Positions 44,318 through 53,360 of a stretch of 64,000 nucleotides of DNA are shown here, one piece after another. Under the pieces are notes generated by a model. It did no database searches. It saw only the letters and a list, made by a program, of their open reading frames with translations, and was not told the origin of the DNA. The translations under genes and the position numbers were made by a program. This DNA is from Paenibacillus xylanivorans (lineage in GTDB: Bacteria; Bacillota; Bacilli; Paenibacillales; Paenibacillaceae): positions 239,150 through 303,149 of the forward strand of contig NZ_LITU01000070.1 in assembly GCF_001280595.1 (NCBI RefSeq), written 5' to 3'. Position 1 is the first letter of the stretch, and each line of letters begins with the position of its first letter.

Positions 44318-45511
44318 ATGTATCCTGATCCTGCTCATATAAAACAAAAGATCAAAGAAACCGTAGATCGGCTTGACCCCGACTTTCGGAAATTATCCCT
44401 GCGCATTCACGCTAACCCTGAGCTTAGCTTTCAGGAAGTCCAAGCCCAACAATGGTTAACCGAACCGCTGGAAGCAGCCGGATTTCAGGTGGAAAAAGGT
44501 ATATCCGGCCTCGATACCTCGTTCCGCGCTGTATGGGAAGGCAAGCCTGGCGGACCCACGATTGCACTGCTTGCTGAATATGATGCGCTGCCCCGCATCG
44601 GACATGCCTGCGGTCACAATCTGATCGGAACCTCTGCTGTAGGTGCAGCACTGGCGCTCAAGGAAGCTTGCCCTGATCTTCCGGGACGGATCATCGTTCT
44701 TGGCACACCGGCTGAAGAAGAGGGCGGCGGTAAAATCATTATGGTGAACGATGGCGTATTCAATGAGATTGATGCCGTCATGATGTGTCACCCGCAGCAA
44801 AAAACGATGGTACTGAGAGGTGCGCTGGCTTGTGTGGATGCAACCTTTACGTTCCACGGCAAACAGGCACATGCGGCCTCGTCTCCTGAGAAAGGCATTA
44901 GTGCGCTGGATGCCCTGGTTAACGCGTATGCTGGGATTAACTCGCTGCGTCCTTATTTGAAGGATGACGTTCGGGTGAACGGGATTATTACCAAGGGTGG
45001 AGATGCGCCCAACGTGGTGCCTGAACTGGCTGAAGCGGTATACATCATTCGAGCGAAGACCGTCGAAGAGCTGAAAGTCGTCATGGACAAAGTATATCGT
45101 GTAGTACGCCATGCTGCGGAAGGCGTTGGAGCTACGGTAGATATTACGGAAGGCCTCATCTATGCCGAGCGGAATAACAACAAGGCTCTGGCGGGTTTGT
45201 TCCAACAGAACCTGGAGGACATGGGTATTGAAGTGAATGATCCACCGCAAACAGGCGGCGTAGGTTCCTCGGATATTGGTAACGTAAGCCAAATCACTGC
45301 CGCCATCCATCCGTATATCCGGTTAGGTGACGCGACAACACACACACCTGAATTTGCCCGGCTTGCCGGAGCAGAGGAAGGTATGATTGAACTGAATCGT
45401 GCAGCAAAGGCACTTGCACTGACAGCGTTCGATCTGTACGCAGACAAGGCAGCATTGCAGCAGGTACGGAATGAGTTTGAAGCATGGAAACAACAGAAGG
45501 GCGAGGGATGA
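44318..45511 (+). CDS. M20 family amidohydrolase/metallopeptidase
   Basis: A 397-residue cytoplasmic zinc hydrolase of the M20D/AbgB-like group that cleaves N-acyl or aminobenzoyl-type amide bonds. Metal-site blocks: LLAEYDALPRIGHACGHNLI, LGTPAEEEGGGK and MMCHPQQ, with a dimerisation domain around GKQAHAASSPEKG. Length is normal. GGCGG precedes the ATG. It is followed at five bases by a YfcC-type transporter starting with TTG, so the pair probably imports and hydrolyses one class of amino-acid conjugate. The exact substrate is unknown. Confidence 0.9.
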   Translation: MYPDPAHIKQKIKETVDRLDPDFRKLSLRIHANPELSFQEVQAQQWLTEPLEAAGFQVEKGISGLDTSFRAVWEGKPGGPTIALLAEYDALPRIGHACGHNLIGTSAVGAALALKEACPDLPGRIIVLGTPAEEEGGGKIIMVNDGVFNEIDAVMMCHPQQKTMVLRGALACVDATFTFHGKQAHAASSPEKGISALDALVNAYAGINSLRPYLKDDVRVNGIITKGGDAPNVVPELAEAVYIIRAKTVEELKVVMDKVYRVVRHAAEGVGATVDITEGLIYAERNNNKALAGLFQQNLEDMGIEVNDPPQTGGVGSSDIGNVSQITAAIHPYIRLGDATTHTPEFARLAGAEEGMIELNRAAKALALTAFDLYADKAALQQVRNEFEAWKQQKGEG

Positions 45512-45515
45512 TGAA

Positions 45516-46940
45516 TTGGAAAACATAACAAAACAACCACAACAACGGCGTAAATGGTTCAAGATGCCGCATACCTTCGTCATTTTGTTCATTCTGGTGC
45601 TGGTAGCTACGGTGCTTACCTACATCATTCCCGCCGGGGAATTTGATCGTGTGAAGGACGAAGCCACAGGCAAATCCTTGCTCGTCCCAGGTTCATACCA
45701 TCATGTGGAGGCCAATCCGACGGGATTATGGGATATTCCGAAGTCCATCGTACGCGGACTGGTTGATTCCGCTGACGTTGTATTCTTTATTTTTATCATC
45801 GGCGGAGCGTTTCAGATCATTACGAGTACCGGCACGATTGAAGCCCTCACAGGCCGGGTTGCCCGTTCGTTCGCCAACAAGGGATTATGGGTCATCCCCG
45901 TATTTATCACCTTGTTCTCTGTTGGCGGGTTCACGATGGGCATGTCCACTGAAGTCATGGTCTTTGTACCGATAGGTATCGCCATCGCACGTGCGTTGGG
46001 GTATGACGCTTTGACTGGGACGGCGATGATCTCGCTGGGGGCCTCGTGTGGTTTTACCGCGGGACTGCTCAATCCGTTCAACGTGGGACTGGCTCAGGCT
46101 ATTGCAGAAGTTCCGATCTTCTCAGGCATGTGGCTGCGTGCGATTATCCTGGTGTGTCTCATCTCCGTGACAAGTATCTATATTATGCGGTATGCCTCCA
46201 GAGTGAAGTCTGATCCCACTCGCGGTTTGGTGCATGAGCTGGAACAGGAGCAGGCAGCAGATGCGCCTGCGGTAGATCTGAACAAGCTGCCAACCATTCG
46301 TATCACACATATCCTGACCATCATTACCATTGTAGCTGGATTTGCCCTGTTGATCTGGGGTGTATCGAAAGAAGGATGGTGGATGGAGGAGCTGGCCGCT
46401 CTCTTCCTGAGCATGGGCGTGATCGCTGGTCTTGTCTCCGGGTTCGGTCCTAGCCGAATTGCAAGTGAATTCGTCAAAGGTGCAAGCGGTATTGCCTATG
46501 GTGCCTTTATCATCGGTTTGGCGAGAGGGATTATGGTTGTCCTCGACCAAGGTAACGTGATTGATTCCGTTGTCTACGGAATGTCTACGTTGGTTGGCGA
46601 GCTGCCGTCATCCGTTCAGGTGCTGGGCATGTACTTCTTCCAAAATATTATGAACGTGTTCATCACATCGGGTACAGGCATGGCCGTGACTACAATGCCG
46701 ATCATGGTTCCGTTATCGGATCTGCTCGGGGTTACCCGTCAGACTGCCGTACTGGCGTTCCAGTTCGGAGACGGATTTACCAACATGATTCTGCCAACGT
46801 CTTCTGCCTTGATGGGCAGTCTCGCGGTATCTGGCATTCCGTATCAGAAATGGGTTAGATTCTTCTGGCCGCTGATGGTGATGTGGATCGCCATGGGAAT
46901 CGTATTTATGCTCATCGCAAATGCAATTCAGTATTCCTAA
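45516..46940 (+). CDS. YfcC-type transporter (DcuC/ArcD-like superfamily)
   Basis: A 474-residue membrane protein with about twelve hydrophobic segments. KMPHTFVILFILVLVATVLTYIIPAGEF, read as MPHTFVILF and TYIIPAGEFDR, is the N-terminal signature of this family. GFTMGMSTEVMVFVPIGIA, SGTGMAVTTMPIM and FGDGFTNMILPTS are the transport-core hairpins. The frame is open back to 45471, but TTG 45516, eight bases after GAGGG, avoids a long overlap. The family includes putative basic-amino-acid and dicarboxylate carriers; with the adjacent M20 hydrolase a peptide or acyl-amino-acid substrate is likely. Confidence 0.85.
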   Translation: MENITKQPQQRRKWFKMPHTFVILFILVLVATVLTYIIPAGEFDRVKDEATGKSLLVPGSYHHVEANPTGLWDIPKSIVRGLVDSADVVFFIFIIGGAFQIITSTGTIEALTGRVARSFANKGLWVIPVFITLFSVGGFTMGMSTEVMVFVPIGIAIARALGYDALTGTAMISLGASCGFTAGLLNPFNVGLAQAIAEVPIFSGMWLRAIILVCLISVTSIYIMRYASRVKSDPTRGLVHELEQEQAADAPAVDLNKLPTIRITHILTIITIVAGFALLIWGVSKEGWWMEELAALFLSMGVIAGLVSGFGPSRIASEFVKGASGIAYGAFIIGLARGIMVVLDQGNVIDSVVYGMSTLVGELPSSVQVLGMYFFQNIMNVFITSGTGMAVTTMPIMVPLSDLLGVTRQTAVLAFQFGDGFTNMILPTSSALMGSLAVSGIPYQKWVRFFWPLMVMWIAMGIVFMLIANAIQYS

Positions 46941-47070
46941 TTCTTCAATAGAAGACGAGTGGCGAAAGATGTATTCCATAACTTACATTCCTTTCTATAC
47001 ATTTATATTGACTAAGCTATTCCGCTTCCGATAAACTAGAATGCAGGAATAAAAGTCGAATGTTCAAAGC

Positions 47071-47114
47071 AGCAGTTCGAGACATTGTTTCGGACGGCTG
47101 TTTCTTTTCTTTTT
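47071..47114 (+). terminator. Possible terminator after transporter
   Basis: GTTCGA and TTCGGAC can pair in an extended stem with G-U pairs, followed by TTTCTTTTCTTTTT. The stem is imperfect and 130 bases after the transporter gene. Confidence 0.4.
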
Positions 47115-47192
47115 AATGAGCAAGGTTGCAACGTTGTAGTCTTGTCGGTTGATCCGGCCAATAACAACATGGAATAGGAACAGGTGATACAC

Positions 47193-48080
47193 ATGTGTAA
47201 CAGCGCGTACCGCGTGCTTTTATATTATAAGTTCGTGAAGATTGAAGACCCTGAGACGTTTACGCAAGAACATCTGCAATACTGCAAAGACTTGGGTGTG
47301 AAAGGCCGTATTTTGATCGCGTCGGAAGGCATTAACGGCACTGTATCCGGTACGCCGGAGCAAACGGAGCAATACATGAAGGACATGCTCGCCAACCCGC
47401 TGTTCAGCGATATGGTGTTCAAGATTGATGATGTCGAAGAGCATGCGTTCAAAAAAATATTTGTTCGTCACAAAGCCGAACTGGTAACGTTCCGCGTGGA
47501 GGACGATTTGGACCCTAACGCAATTAGCGGTAAACGGTTGTCGCCAAAAGAATTTTACGAGCATCTTCAACAGGAGGATGTCATTGTAATTGACGGGCGT
47601 AATGACTACGAGTACGAGATTGGTCATTTCAGGGGAGCGATCCGTCCTGACGTGGAATCGTTCCGTGAATTCCCAGAGTGGATTCGAGAGAACCTGGGTG
47701 ACATGAAGGACAAAAAGATCATTACCTACTGTACTGGCGGAATCCGTTGTGAGAAACTGACCGGGTTCATGATTAACGAAGGTTTCCAGGACGTAGCACA
47801 ACTTGAGGGCGGAATTGTGACCTACGGCAAGGATGATGAGGTACAAGGGCGACTGTTTGATGGCAAATGTTATGTATTTGACGAACGTATTTCCGTGCCT
47901 ATTAACCGGACGGATGAAGATATCGTGATTGCCAGCTGCTATCACTGTGGCACGACGCATGACCGTTATATTAACTGTCCAACCTGCAACCTGCAGCATG
48001 TATGCTGTGAGGATTGCGAAGAGACGCATAACCGCTTTTGCTCGGATGCTTGCCGGGAGGCAGCACCGGTAACCGCATAA
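47193..48080 (+). CDS. trhO: tRNA uridine 5-oxyacetic-pathway hydroxylase TrhO, rhodanese family
   Basis: A 295-residue protein of the YceA/TrhO type, which makes 5-hydroxyuridine at tRNA position 34 with oxygen. N-terminal acylphosphatase-like domain [16 protein letters not shown] with [19 protein letters not shown], then a rhodanese domain with the active-site Cys in [13 protein letters not shown] and [17 protein letters not shown]. The C-terminal Cys-rich segment ([32 protein letters not shown]) probably binds zinc and is the usual Firmicute extension. ATG 47193 follows GGAACAGGTG. Confidence 0.92.
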   Translation: MCNSAYRVLLYYKFVKIEDPETFTQEHLQYCKDLGVKGRILIASEGINGTVSGTPEQTEQYMKDMLANPLFSDMVFKIDDVEEHAFKKIFVRHKAELVTFRVEDDLDPNAISGKRLSPKEFYEHLQQEDVIVIDGRNDYEYEIGHFRGAIRPDVESFREFPEWIRENLGDMKDKKIITYCTGGIRCEKLTGFMINEGFQDVAQLEGGIVTYGKDDEVQGRLFDGKCYVFDERISVPINRTDEDIVIASCYHCGTTHDRYINCPTCNLQHVCCEDCEETHNRFCSDACREAAPVTA

Positions 48081-48093
48081 GCAGGGAGAGCAG

Positions 48094-48741
48094 GTGCTGA
48101 TCGTGAAGCGCGAAGAGGAACGAACGACGCGTGAACGGATTTTGTTCATGCTGAAGCAGCAAGGCACAATGACCGCAAGGGAAATGACAGCCGAGCTTGG
48201 TCTGACCGGCATGGCGATCCGCCGTCATCTGACGGCACTGGAGCAGGATGGATGGATTGAGGTCCGGGAAGCCCGAGCTACAGCCGGACGCCCATCTTCC
48301 GTGTACCATTTGACGGTACGCGGGGATAACTTTTTTCCGAAATCATATTCCTCACTGACGCTGGAACTGCTGGAAGAATTGTCCGATTCAGCGGGCAGTG
48401 GTGTTGTGGATGCGTTGTTCGAGAGCCGTCGGGACAAGCTGCTTCGCAGCGGACTGCCGCAGATGAAAGGTCAGGATCTGGCCGGACGTGTCGAGGAACT
48501 CGCACGCATTCAGAATGCAAACGGATATATGGCCGATGCTTCCACGGAAGAGGATGGCACCTATGTGCTTACCGAGCTGAACTGCCCCATTGTGCAGGTA
48601 GCGAGTGTCTATAAACAGGCTTGCCGCTGTGAGCTGGAGCTTTTCCGTTCATTGCTGCAGGCCGATGTGGAGCGCACTGAATGTTATGCGGACGGTGGCA
48701 AGAAATGTACGTACCAGATTCGCGAGGCGGCTGGGAATTAG
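48094..48741 (+). CDS. SufR-like transcriptional regulator with C-terminal cysteines
   Basis: A 215-residue regulator. N-terminal DeoR/ArsR-like winged helix (TRERILFMLKQQGTMTAREM and MAIRRHLTALEQDGWIEVR). The C-terminal part has ordered cysteines in ELNCPIVQVA, QACRCELEL, TECYADGGKKCTYQI, as in SufR-type repressors that hold an iron-sulphur cluster. It starts at GTG 48094 five bases after GGGAG. Only 13 bases after trhO, so the two are co-transcribed; a redox or iron-sulphur signal is inferred. Confidence 0.82.
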   Translation: MLIVKREEERTTRERILFMLKQQGTMTAREMTAELGLTGMAIRRHLTALEQDGWIEVREARATAGRPSSVYHLTVRGDNFFPKSYSSLTLELLEELSDSAGSGVVDALFESRRDKLLRSGLPQMKGQDLAGRVEELARIQNANGYMADASTEEDGTYVLTELNCPIVQVASVYKQACRCELELFRSLLQADVERTECYADGGKKCTYQIREAAGN

Positions 48742-48749
48742 CATGTATG

Positions 48750-48787
48750 GAGATTGTTTCGTTCACTCGGAACAGTCTCTTTTTTTG
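48750..48787 (+). terminator. Terminator after SufR-like gene
   Basis: GAGATTGTTTC and GGAACAGTCTC pair with G-U positions, followed by seven T. Confidence 0.8.
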
Positions 48788-49061
48788 TTTTATGTAATGT
48801 TTTCTCTCACGTATCTGCAATGAAACCAAATTGGAAGCGGTTCAACCATTGACGGGAAACAGGTCGCACCTTAATATTAGGGAAACAATGAAATACCAAC
48901 ACGGATCATGGACTTCAGTCGCATGAGGAAAGTCTATATTTGTCTGCTTTTGTCGGTCAAAGCAACAATGCGTTGAAGCGTTCGTTTTGTCCCGCCCTAT
49001 CGTGTCACTTGGATAACGATGAGGGTATCAACATTTTAGAAGATGGAGAGGGGTTTCACAC
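48788..49061 (+). other. Leader/promoter region of the ABC_sub_bind operon
   Basis: A 274-base gap before the binding-protein gene. It contains small hairpins (for example GCTTT-tgtcggtc-AAAGC near 48959) but no T-box ACCGCG block and no riboswitch I recognise. A promoter could not be fixed with confidence. Confidence 0.35.
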
Positions 49062-50111
49062 ATGAAAAAGAAATTCTTAATGTCTCTGATGATGGTTGCA
49101 TCAATGATCGTAGCGGCTGGTTGCGGAAATAACAGCGGCGGTAGCACAACGACTGAGGGATCAGGAAGCCCAACAAGTGAAGGCACTGCGGAGAAATCGT
49201 ATCGCGTCGCGATCTCGCAGATCGTTGAGCATCCATCGCTGGATGCCACACGTGAAGGATTTATTGCAGCGCTGAAGGATGCTGGCCTTGAAGAGAACAA
49301 AAACCTGACGATTGATTACAATAACGCGCAAGGGGATTCAACGAACAACCTGTCCATTGCCCAGAAGATTGCGGGAGACTCCAAAAATGATCTGGTCCTT
49401 GGGATTGCAACACCATCCGCATTGGCTCTGGCTCAACAAGTAAAGGACAAGCCATTGCTGTTTGCAGCAGTGACGGACCCGCTGGGTGCCAAATTGGTGA
49501 GTGACATGGACAAGCCAGGTGGTAACGTAACAGGTGCATCGGATACGAACCCGGAAGCCATCGTGCAATTGGCAGATTTTATCGCCAAATATTTGCCGGA
49601 TGTGAAGACAGTAGGTCTGGTTATCAACGAGGGTGAACCGAATGCGGTTGTGATGGCGAACAATGCGGAGAAAGCGCTGGCGACACATAATATCAAGTTG
49701 GTCAAAGCACCCGTAACGAACACATCCGAAGTAAAACAGGCAACCGATTCTCTGGTTGGCAAAGTGGATGCCTTCTATATCACGCTGGATAACTCGGTGG
49801 TTAGCGCAGTGGATACAATCATCCAGACAGCGAACAAAAATAAAATTCCGTTCTTCTCCAGTGACCGGGATACCGTGGAAAAAGGGGCTTTCGCAACCGT
49901 CGGCTTCAAATACTACGACCATGGATACCAGGTTGGTGAAATGGCTGCAGACATTTTGAAAAATGGGTCAAAACCGGGTGACATGAAAGTCACTGTACCG
50001 GACAAGCTGGATCTGATCCTGAACCTGAAGGCGGCTGAGGCTCAAGGCATCACCGTTACCGATGAGATGAAGGCAGAAGTGAAGGACCAGGACAACAACA
50101 TTATTCAGTAA
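49062..50111 (+). CDS. ABC transporter substrate-binding lipoprotein (ABC_sub_bind/TrpX-like)
   Basis: A 349-residue lipoprotein; signal peptide LMSLMMVASMIVAAGC ends in a lipobox, followed by a Gly/Ser/Thr-rich linker. The two-lobe body matches the ABC_sub_bind family: YRVAISQIVEHPSLDATREG, PLLFAAVTDPLGAKLV, KTVGLVINEGEPNAVVMA and IPFFSSDRDTVEKGAFATVG. GAGAGGGG precedes the ATG. It forms an operon with a permease and an ATPase downstream, as in TrpXYZ importers; the ligand could be tryptophan or a related aromatic compound. Confidence 0.88.
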   Translation: MKKKFLMSLMMVASMIVAAGCGNNSGGSTTTEGSGSPTSEGTAEKSYRVAISQIVEHPSLDATREGFIAALKDAGLEENKNLTIDYNNAQGDSTNNLSIAQKIAGDSKNDLVLGIATPSALALAQQVKDKPLLFAAVTDPLGAKLVSDMDKPGGNVTGASDTNPEAIVQLADFIAKYLPDVKTVGLVINEGEPNAVVMANNAEKALATHNIKLVKAPVTNTSEVKQATDSLVGKVDAFYITLDNSVVSAVDTIIQTANKNKIPFFSSDRDTVEKGAFATVGFKYYDHGYQVGEMAADILKNGSKPGDMKVTVPDKLDLILNLKAAEAQGITVTDEMKAEVKDQDNNIIQ

Positions 50112-50247
50112 TCTGACCGGATGATCCTCCGGCAGTACGGATGCGAGGCGGACGTGCAGGCGGGTTCGCCTCATTCTTTTCGATAGACAGGGAGGAAGCA
50201 ATGTGAATTTGACTTTGGGGTCAATTTAAGGGGCAATCGAGCTTGGA

Positions 50248-51123
50248 TTGTTGTATGCACTGATGGCACTGGGTGTATATATTACATTCCGCATACTGGA
50301 CTTCCCCGATCTCACCGTAGACGGAAGTTTTACAACAGGAGGCGCAATCGCGGCGGTCATGATATCCAACAACTTCTCTCCTTGGCTCGCTTGCTTGGCA
50401 GCAATGGCTGGAGGCATGTTGGCTGGAGCTTGTACAGGTCTGCTGCACACCAAAGGTAAAATTAACGGGCTGTTATCCGGTATTTTGATGATGATTGCCT
50501 TATATTCGATTAATATGCGTATTCTTGGCGCACCGAACAAATCCATTATGGGCATGGACAACCCCTTCTCGGGTGAGCATGTCATGATTATTATTATCGT
50601 GGTCGTACTGGTGTTCAAAATCATGCTGGATCTGTTCATGAAGACTGATATCGGATTGGCCCTGCGTGCAACAGGTGACAACAAACGCATGATCCGCAGC
50701 TTTGGCGCAAATACGGATGTAACCACTATTGTTGGTGTCAGTCTGTCCAACGGACTTGTTGCCCTGTCTGGAGCATTTATTGCGCAGCAATCCGGTTTTG
50801 CAGACATTACGATGGGGATTGGGATGATTGTCATCGGACTGGCCTCCGTTATTATTGGGGAAGCCATTCTGGGTGCAAGAACTGTATTCTGGGCCACCCT
50901 TGCGGCCGTGGTGGGTTCAATTATTTACCGGATTGTGGTCGCGATAGCGCTCCAGGTCGAATGGTTCGACACATCCGATCTGAAGCTGATCACTGCGGTG
51001 ATTGTTATTATCGCACTTGTTTTCCCAACCATGCAGCGCTCCATGAAGCAGAAAAGTCTGGCTCGCAAACGGACCGAAGAGCTTATGCGTTCGTCGGGCC
51101 AACAGGCGAAGGGAGGCATGTGA
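50248..51123 (+). CDS. ABC transporter permease (TrpY-like), N-terminus interrupted
   Basis: A membrane protein of 291 residues as written, with about eight hydrophobic segments and LDFPDLTVDGSFTTGGA, LLHTKGKINGLLSGILMMI and DNKRMIRSFGANTD. The natural start should be GTG 50203 after GGGAGG, reading VNLTLGSI, but codon 9 is TAA (50227-50229). Deleting the 12 bases 50226-50237 restores NLTLGSIELGLLYALM, the expected N-terminus, so an in-frame insertion with a stop is likely. Translation could resume at TTG 50248 or ATG 50263 after the AAGGGG in the insertion, losing the first residues. May be weakly active or defective. Confidence 0.75.
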   Translation: MLYALMALGVYITFRILDFPDLTVDGSFTTGGAIAAVMISNNFSPWLACLAAMAGGMLAGACTGLLHTKGKINGLLSGILMMIALYSINMRILGAPNKSIMGMDNPFSGEHVMIIIIVVVLVFKIMLDLFMKTDIGLALRATGDNKRMIRSFGANTDVTTIVGVSLSNGLVALSGAFIAQQSGFADITMGIGMIVIGLASVIIGEAILGARTVFWATLAAVVGSIIYRIVVAIALQVEWFDTSDLKLITAVIVIIALVFPTMQRSMKQKSLARKRTEELMRSSGQQAKGGM

Positions 51124-51125
51124 TC

Positions 51126-51920
51126 ATGCTTGAGATTACACAAGTAACCAAACTGTTTAATCCGGGAACAACTGATGAGAAGACTGCGCTGGTCGGCGTA
51201 AACCTGACGATGAATCCGGGAGATTTTGTGACGGTGATTGGCAGTAACGGCGCGGGCAAATCAACGTTGATGAACATTATCTCAGGCGTTATGAAGCCCG
51301 ACATGGGTGATGTGCTGATCAATGACCGTTCCATCAAAAGCCTGCCTGAGCATAAGCGAAGCAGCTGGATTGGCCGCGTCTTTCAGGACCCGATGGCGGG
51401 TACGGCACCGCATATGTCCATTGAGGAGAACATGGCGATGGCGTACAAACGTGGCAAAGGCCGCGGACTGGGCTTTGGAGTTACCCGTGCCAGACGGGAG
51501 ATTTTCAACGCCCAATTGGAGAAGTTGGGAATCGGACTCGATAAGCGCCTCAATGCCAAAGTGGGTCTGCTATCCGGTGGTGAGCGCCAGGCACTCAGCC
51601 TGCTCATGGCGACATTCACTCAGCCGCAGATTCTACTGTTGGATGAGCATACGGCTGCACTTGACCCCTCCCGGGCGGAACTGATTACCGAGTTGACCGA
51701 AACGCTTGTACGTGAGATGAGACTCACTACGTTGATGGTCACACACAATATGGAGCAGGCCATTCGTCTGGGCAATCGTCTAATTATGATGGATAAAGGC
51801 CGGATTATTCTGGATGTTAGTGAAGAGCGCAAGCGCACGCTGACCGTACCTGAGCTACTGGGGGAATTTGAACGCATCAGCGGCAAAAAAATGGCTGATG
51901 ATCGCGTGGTGCTGGGTTAA
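51126..51920 (+). CDS. ABC transporter ATPase (TrpZ-like)
   Basis: A 264-residue cytoplasmic ATPase. Walker A IGSNGAGKSTLMNII, Q-loop VFQDPMAG, signature LLSGGERQALSLLM, Walker B ILLLDEHTAALDP (with His instead of Pro after Asp-Glu, as usual in this subfamily) and the switch His in MVTHNMEQAIRLG. The ATG at 51126 is nine bases after GGGAGG and two bases after the permease stop. Powers the ABC_sub_bind importer. Confidence 0.92.
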   Translation: MLEITQVTKLFNPGTTDEKTALVGVNLTMNPGDFVTVIGSNGAGKSTLMNIISGVMKPDMGDVLINDRSIKSLPEHKRSSWIGRVFQDPMAGTAPHMSIEENMAMAYKRGKGRGLGFGVTRARREIFNAQLEKLGIGLDKRLNAKVGLLSGGERQALSLLMATFTQPQILLLDEHTAALDPSRAELITELTETLVREMRLTTLMVTHNMEQAIRLGNRLIMMDKGRIILDVSEERKRTLTVPELLGEFERISGKKMADDRVVLG

Positions 51921-51969
51921 GTGCAGTTATGCCTGTACGTACAGGCAGGTGGTGATTGCCCATCCATAT

Positions 51970-52002
51970 AAAAACCTTTTGCTTTCTGGCAAAAGGTTTT
52001 TT
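51970..52002 (+). terminator. Terminator closing the TrpXYZ-like operon
   Basis: AAAACCTTTTGC and GCAAAAGGTTTT pair perfectly around TTTCTG, followed by T residues. Confidence 0.88.
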
Positions 52003-52106
52003 GTGATATGTTGAACACAAATAATCCATCACATGATGTGATGATCGAGCCGATAGTTATCTTCACCTCAACCCATGAATGTATCAGGCATATTGACAGG
52101 AGGACC

Positions 52107-53288
52107 ATGATATTGTTGCAATTTGATGAAGGGACATATACCGTAACCCGGCGCAGCGATTCCATTCGCCTGCTGGCGAAGGAATTTGCGCTGCTGCGTT
52201 TTCTGTATGAGAACAAGGAAAAAGCATTTACTCGCAGCCAACTGCTGGACCGGGTGTGGCCCCTGGAGTATCCGGTCGAACGCACTGTAGATGATCATGT
52301 ATACCGTCTGCGCAAGAAACTGAAACGTTGGGAAGAAATAGCACTGGATACCGTGCGCGGCTATGGTTACAGGCTTCATATTCGATCTAATATGGCGATA
52401 CTGCCCTCCAACCCTTCCGCTCAAGATCAGGAGATGAGAGAAGTAATCCATAGCTTGTTTCGTAAATATCATCTGTATGGGCAGGGGAAATCGATGCTCA
52501 CGCTGCTGGATCAGCAAGAAGCGCTGGGCATTGAAGTTGATCCATTCTATCAGCTGTACATCCATTTTATTGTGGGCGATCTGGAATGGCTGATTACAAC
52601 GACAGAAATTCCTTTGGAGGAGCGTTTGTATTGGCTACTGATTTTTACACATGCTCTGATTGAACCCTCGGAGAGTTTGCCATTGTACGAAAAGGCGCTG
52701 AATTCAACCGCATTGTCTCCAGACCAGCAACGGGAATTACGTATCCTGAACATTGTTGAAGTTTATGCAGAAGTGGGCCAGTACGAACGTGCCAGAGCTC
52801 AACTCATTGAAACGTATCATGTGATGGAAAAAGATGAATTGGTCCATTTCAGACTTCCAGTAGGGCTCGCCGAATTGTATTTGGAATTGTGGGGTGGCAG
52901 TGATGAAGCGGTAGAAGATCAGATGGCTATCCTGCGTTCAGGGTTGAAAGATGCACCATACTTGCGGGAAATCGGACGTTTTCAGATTATGGAGGGCTTA
53001 TGGTTGCTGAGACAGGGTCGAATCCGCGAGGCAGAGCTGAGAATGGACGATGGTCTCGACGTATTGAAAATGACACTGAACGCACCGTTATATCTGAATT
53101 CCGCTTACCAGATATTGTTGTTCATGGCACATCACCGGATAGAGGGACGTCTTCGTAGCAAATACCGTCAAGTCCATGCGGAAATCTCTAAAAATTATGG
53201 TGTGCCTGCTTATGGACAGCAAATTTTGAATGAAATCTCCACTTTTTTATCCCCGTTTCCTCCAGCCTCTGATCTTCCTCTGATATAA
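52107..53288 (+). CDS. Winged-helix/TPR transcriptional regulator
   Basis: A 393-residue protein with an OmpR-type winged helix near the N-terminus (RLLAKEFALLRFLYENKEKA, FTRSQLLDRVW, RTVDDHVYRLRKKLKRW, VRGYGYRL) but no receiver domain, followed by about 280 residues of helical hairpins (LRILNIVEVYAEVGQYERA and RIREAELRMDDGLDVL) like TPR units of SARP/BTAD-type regulators. AGGAGG lies three bases before ATG 52107 and nine before TTG 52113; either could start it. It probably controls the MFS gene 72 bases downstream. Confidence 0.8.
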   Translation: MILLQFDEGTYTVTRRSDSIRLLAKEFALLRFLYENKEKAFTRSQLLDRVWPLEYPVERTVDDHVYRLRKKLKRWEEIALDTVRGYGYRLHIRSNMAILPSNPSAQDQEMREVIHSLFRKYHLYGQGKSMLTLLDQQEALGIEVDPFYQLYIHFIVGDLEWLITTTEIPLEERLYWLLIFTHALIEPSESLPLYEKALNSTALSPDQQRELRILNIVEVYAEVGQYERARAQLIETYHVMEKDELVHFRLPVGLAELYLELWGGSDEAVEDQMAILRSGLKDAPYLREIGRFQIMEGLWLLRQGRIREAELRMDDGLDVLKMTLNAPLYLNSAYQILLFMAHHRIEGRLRSKYRQVHAEISKNYGVPAYGQQILNEISTFLSPFPPASDLPLI

Positions 53289-53296
53289 CGCCCTTA

Positions 53297-53342
53297 TGAT
53301 TACAGCCAAGGAACATACAAGCTAGTAACAAGGCTGTAATCA
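53297..53342 (+). promoter_or_regulatory. Inverted repeat upstream of the MFS gene
   Basis: TGATTACAGCC (53297-53307) and GGCTGTAATCA (53332-53342) are perfect 11-base inverted repeats, the second touching the ribosome site AGGGGAGG. It could be an operator for the winged-helix/TPR protein or an mRNA hairpin limiting translation. Confidence 0.55.
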
Positions 53343-53360
53343 GGGGAGGAAGTATAACGT

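Noticed and set aside
48925..48934. GAGGAAAGTC, as found in RNase P RNA.
   Set aside because: Only this short core matches; the surrounding 250 bases lack the rest of the RNase P RNA and are too short.
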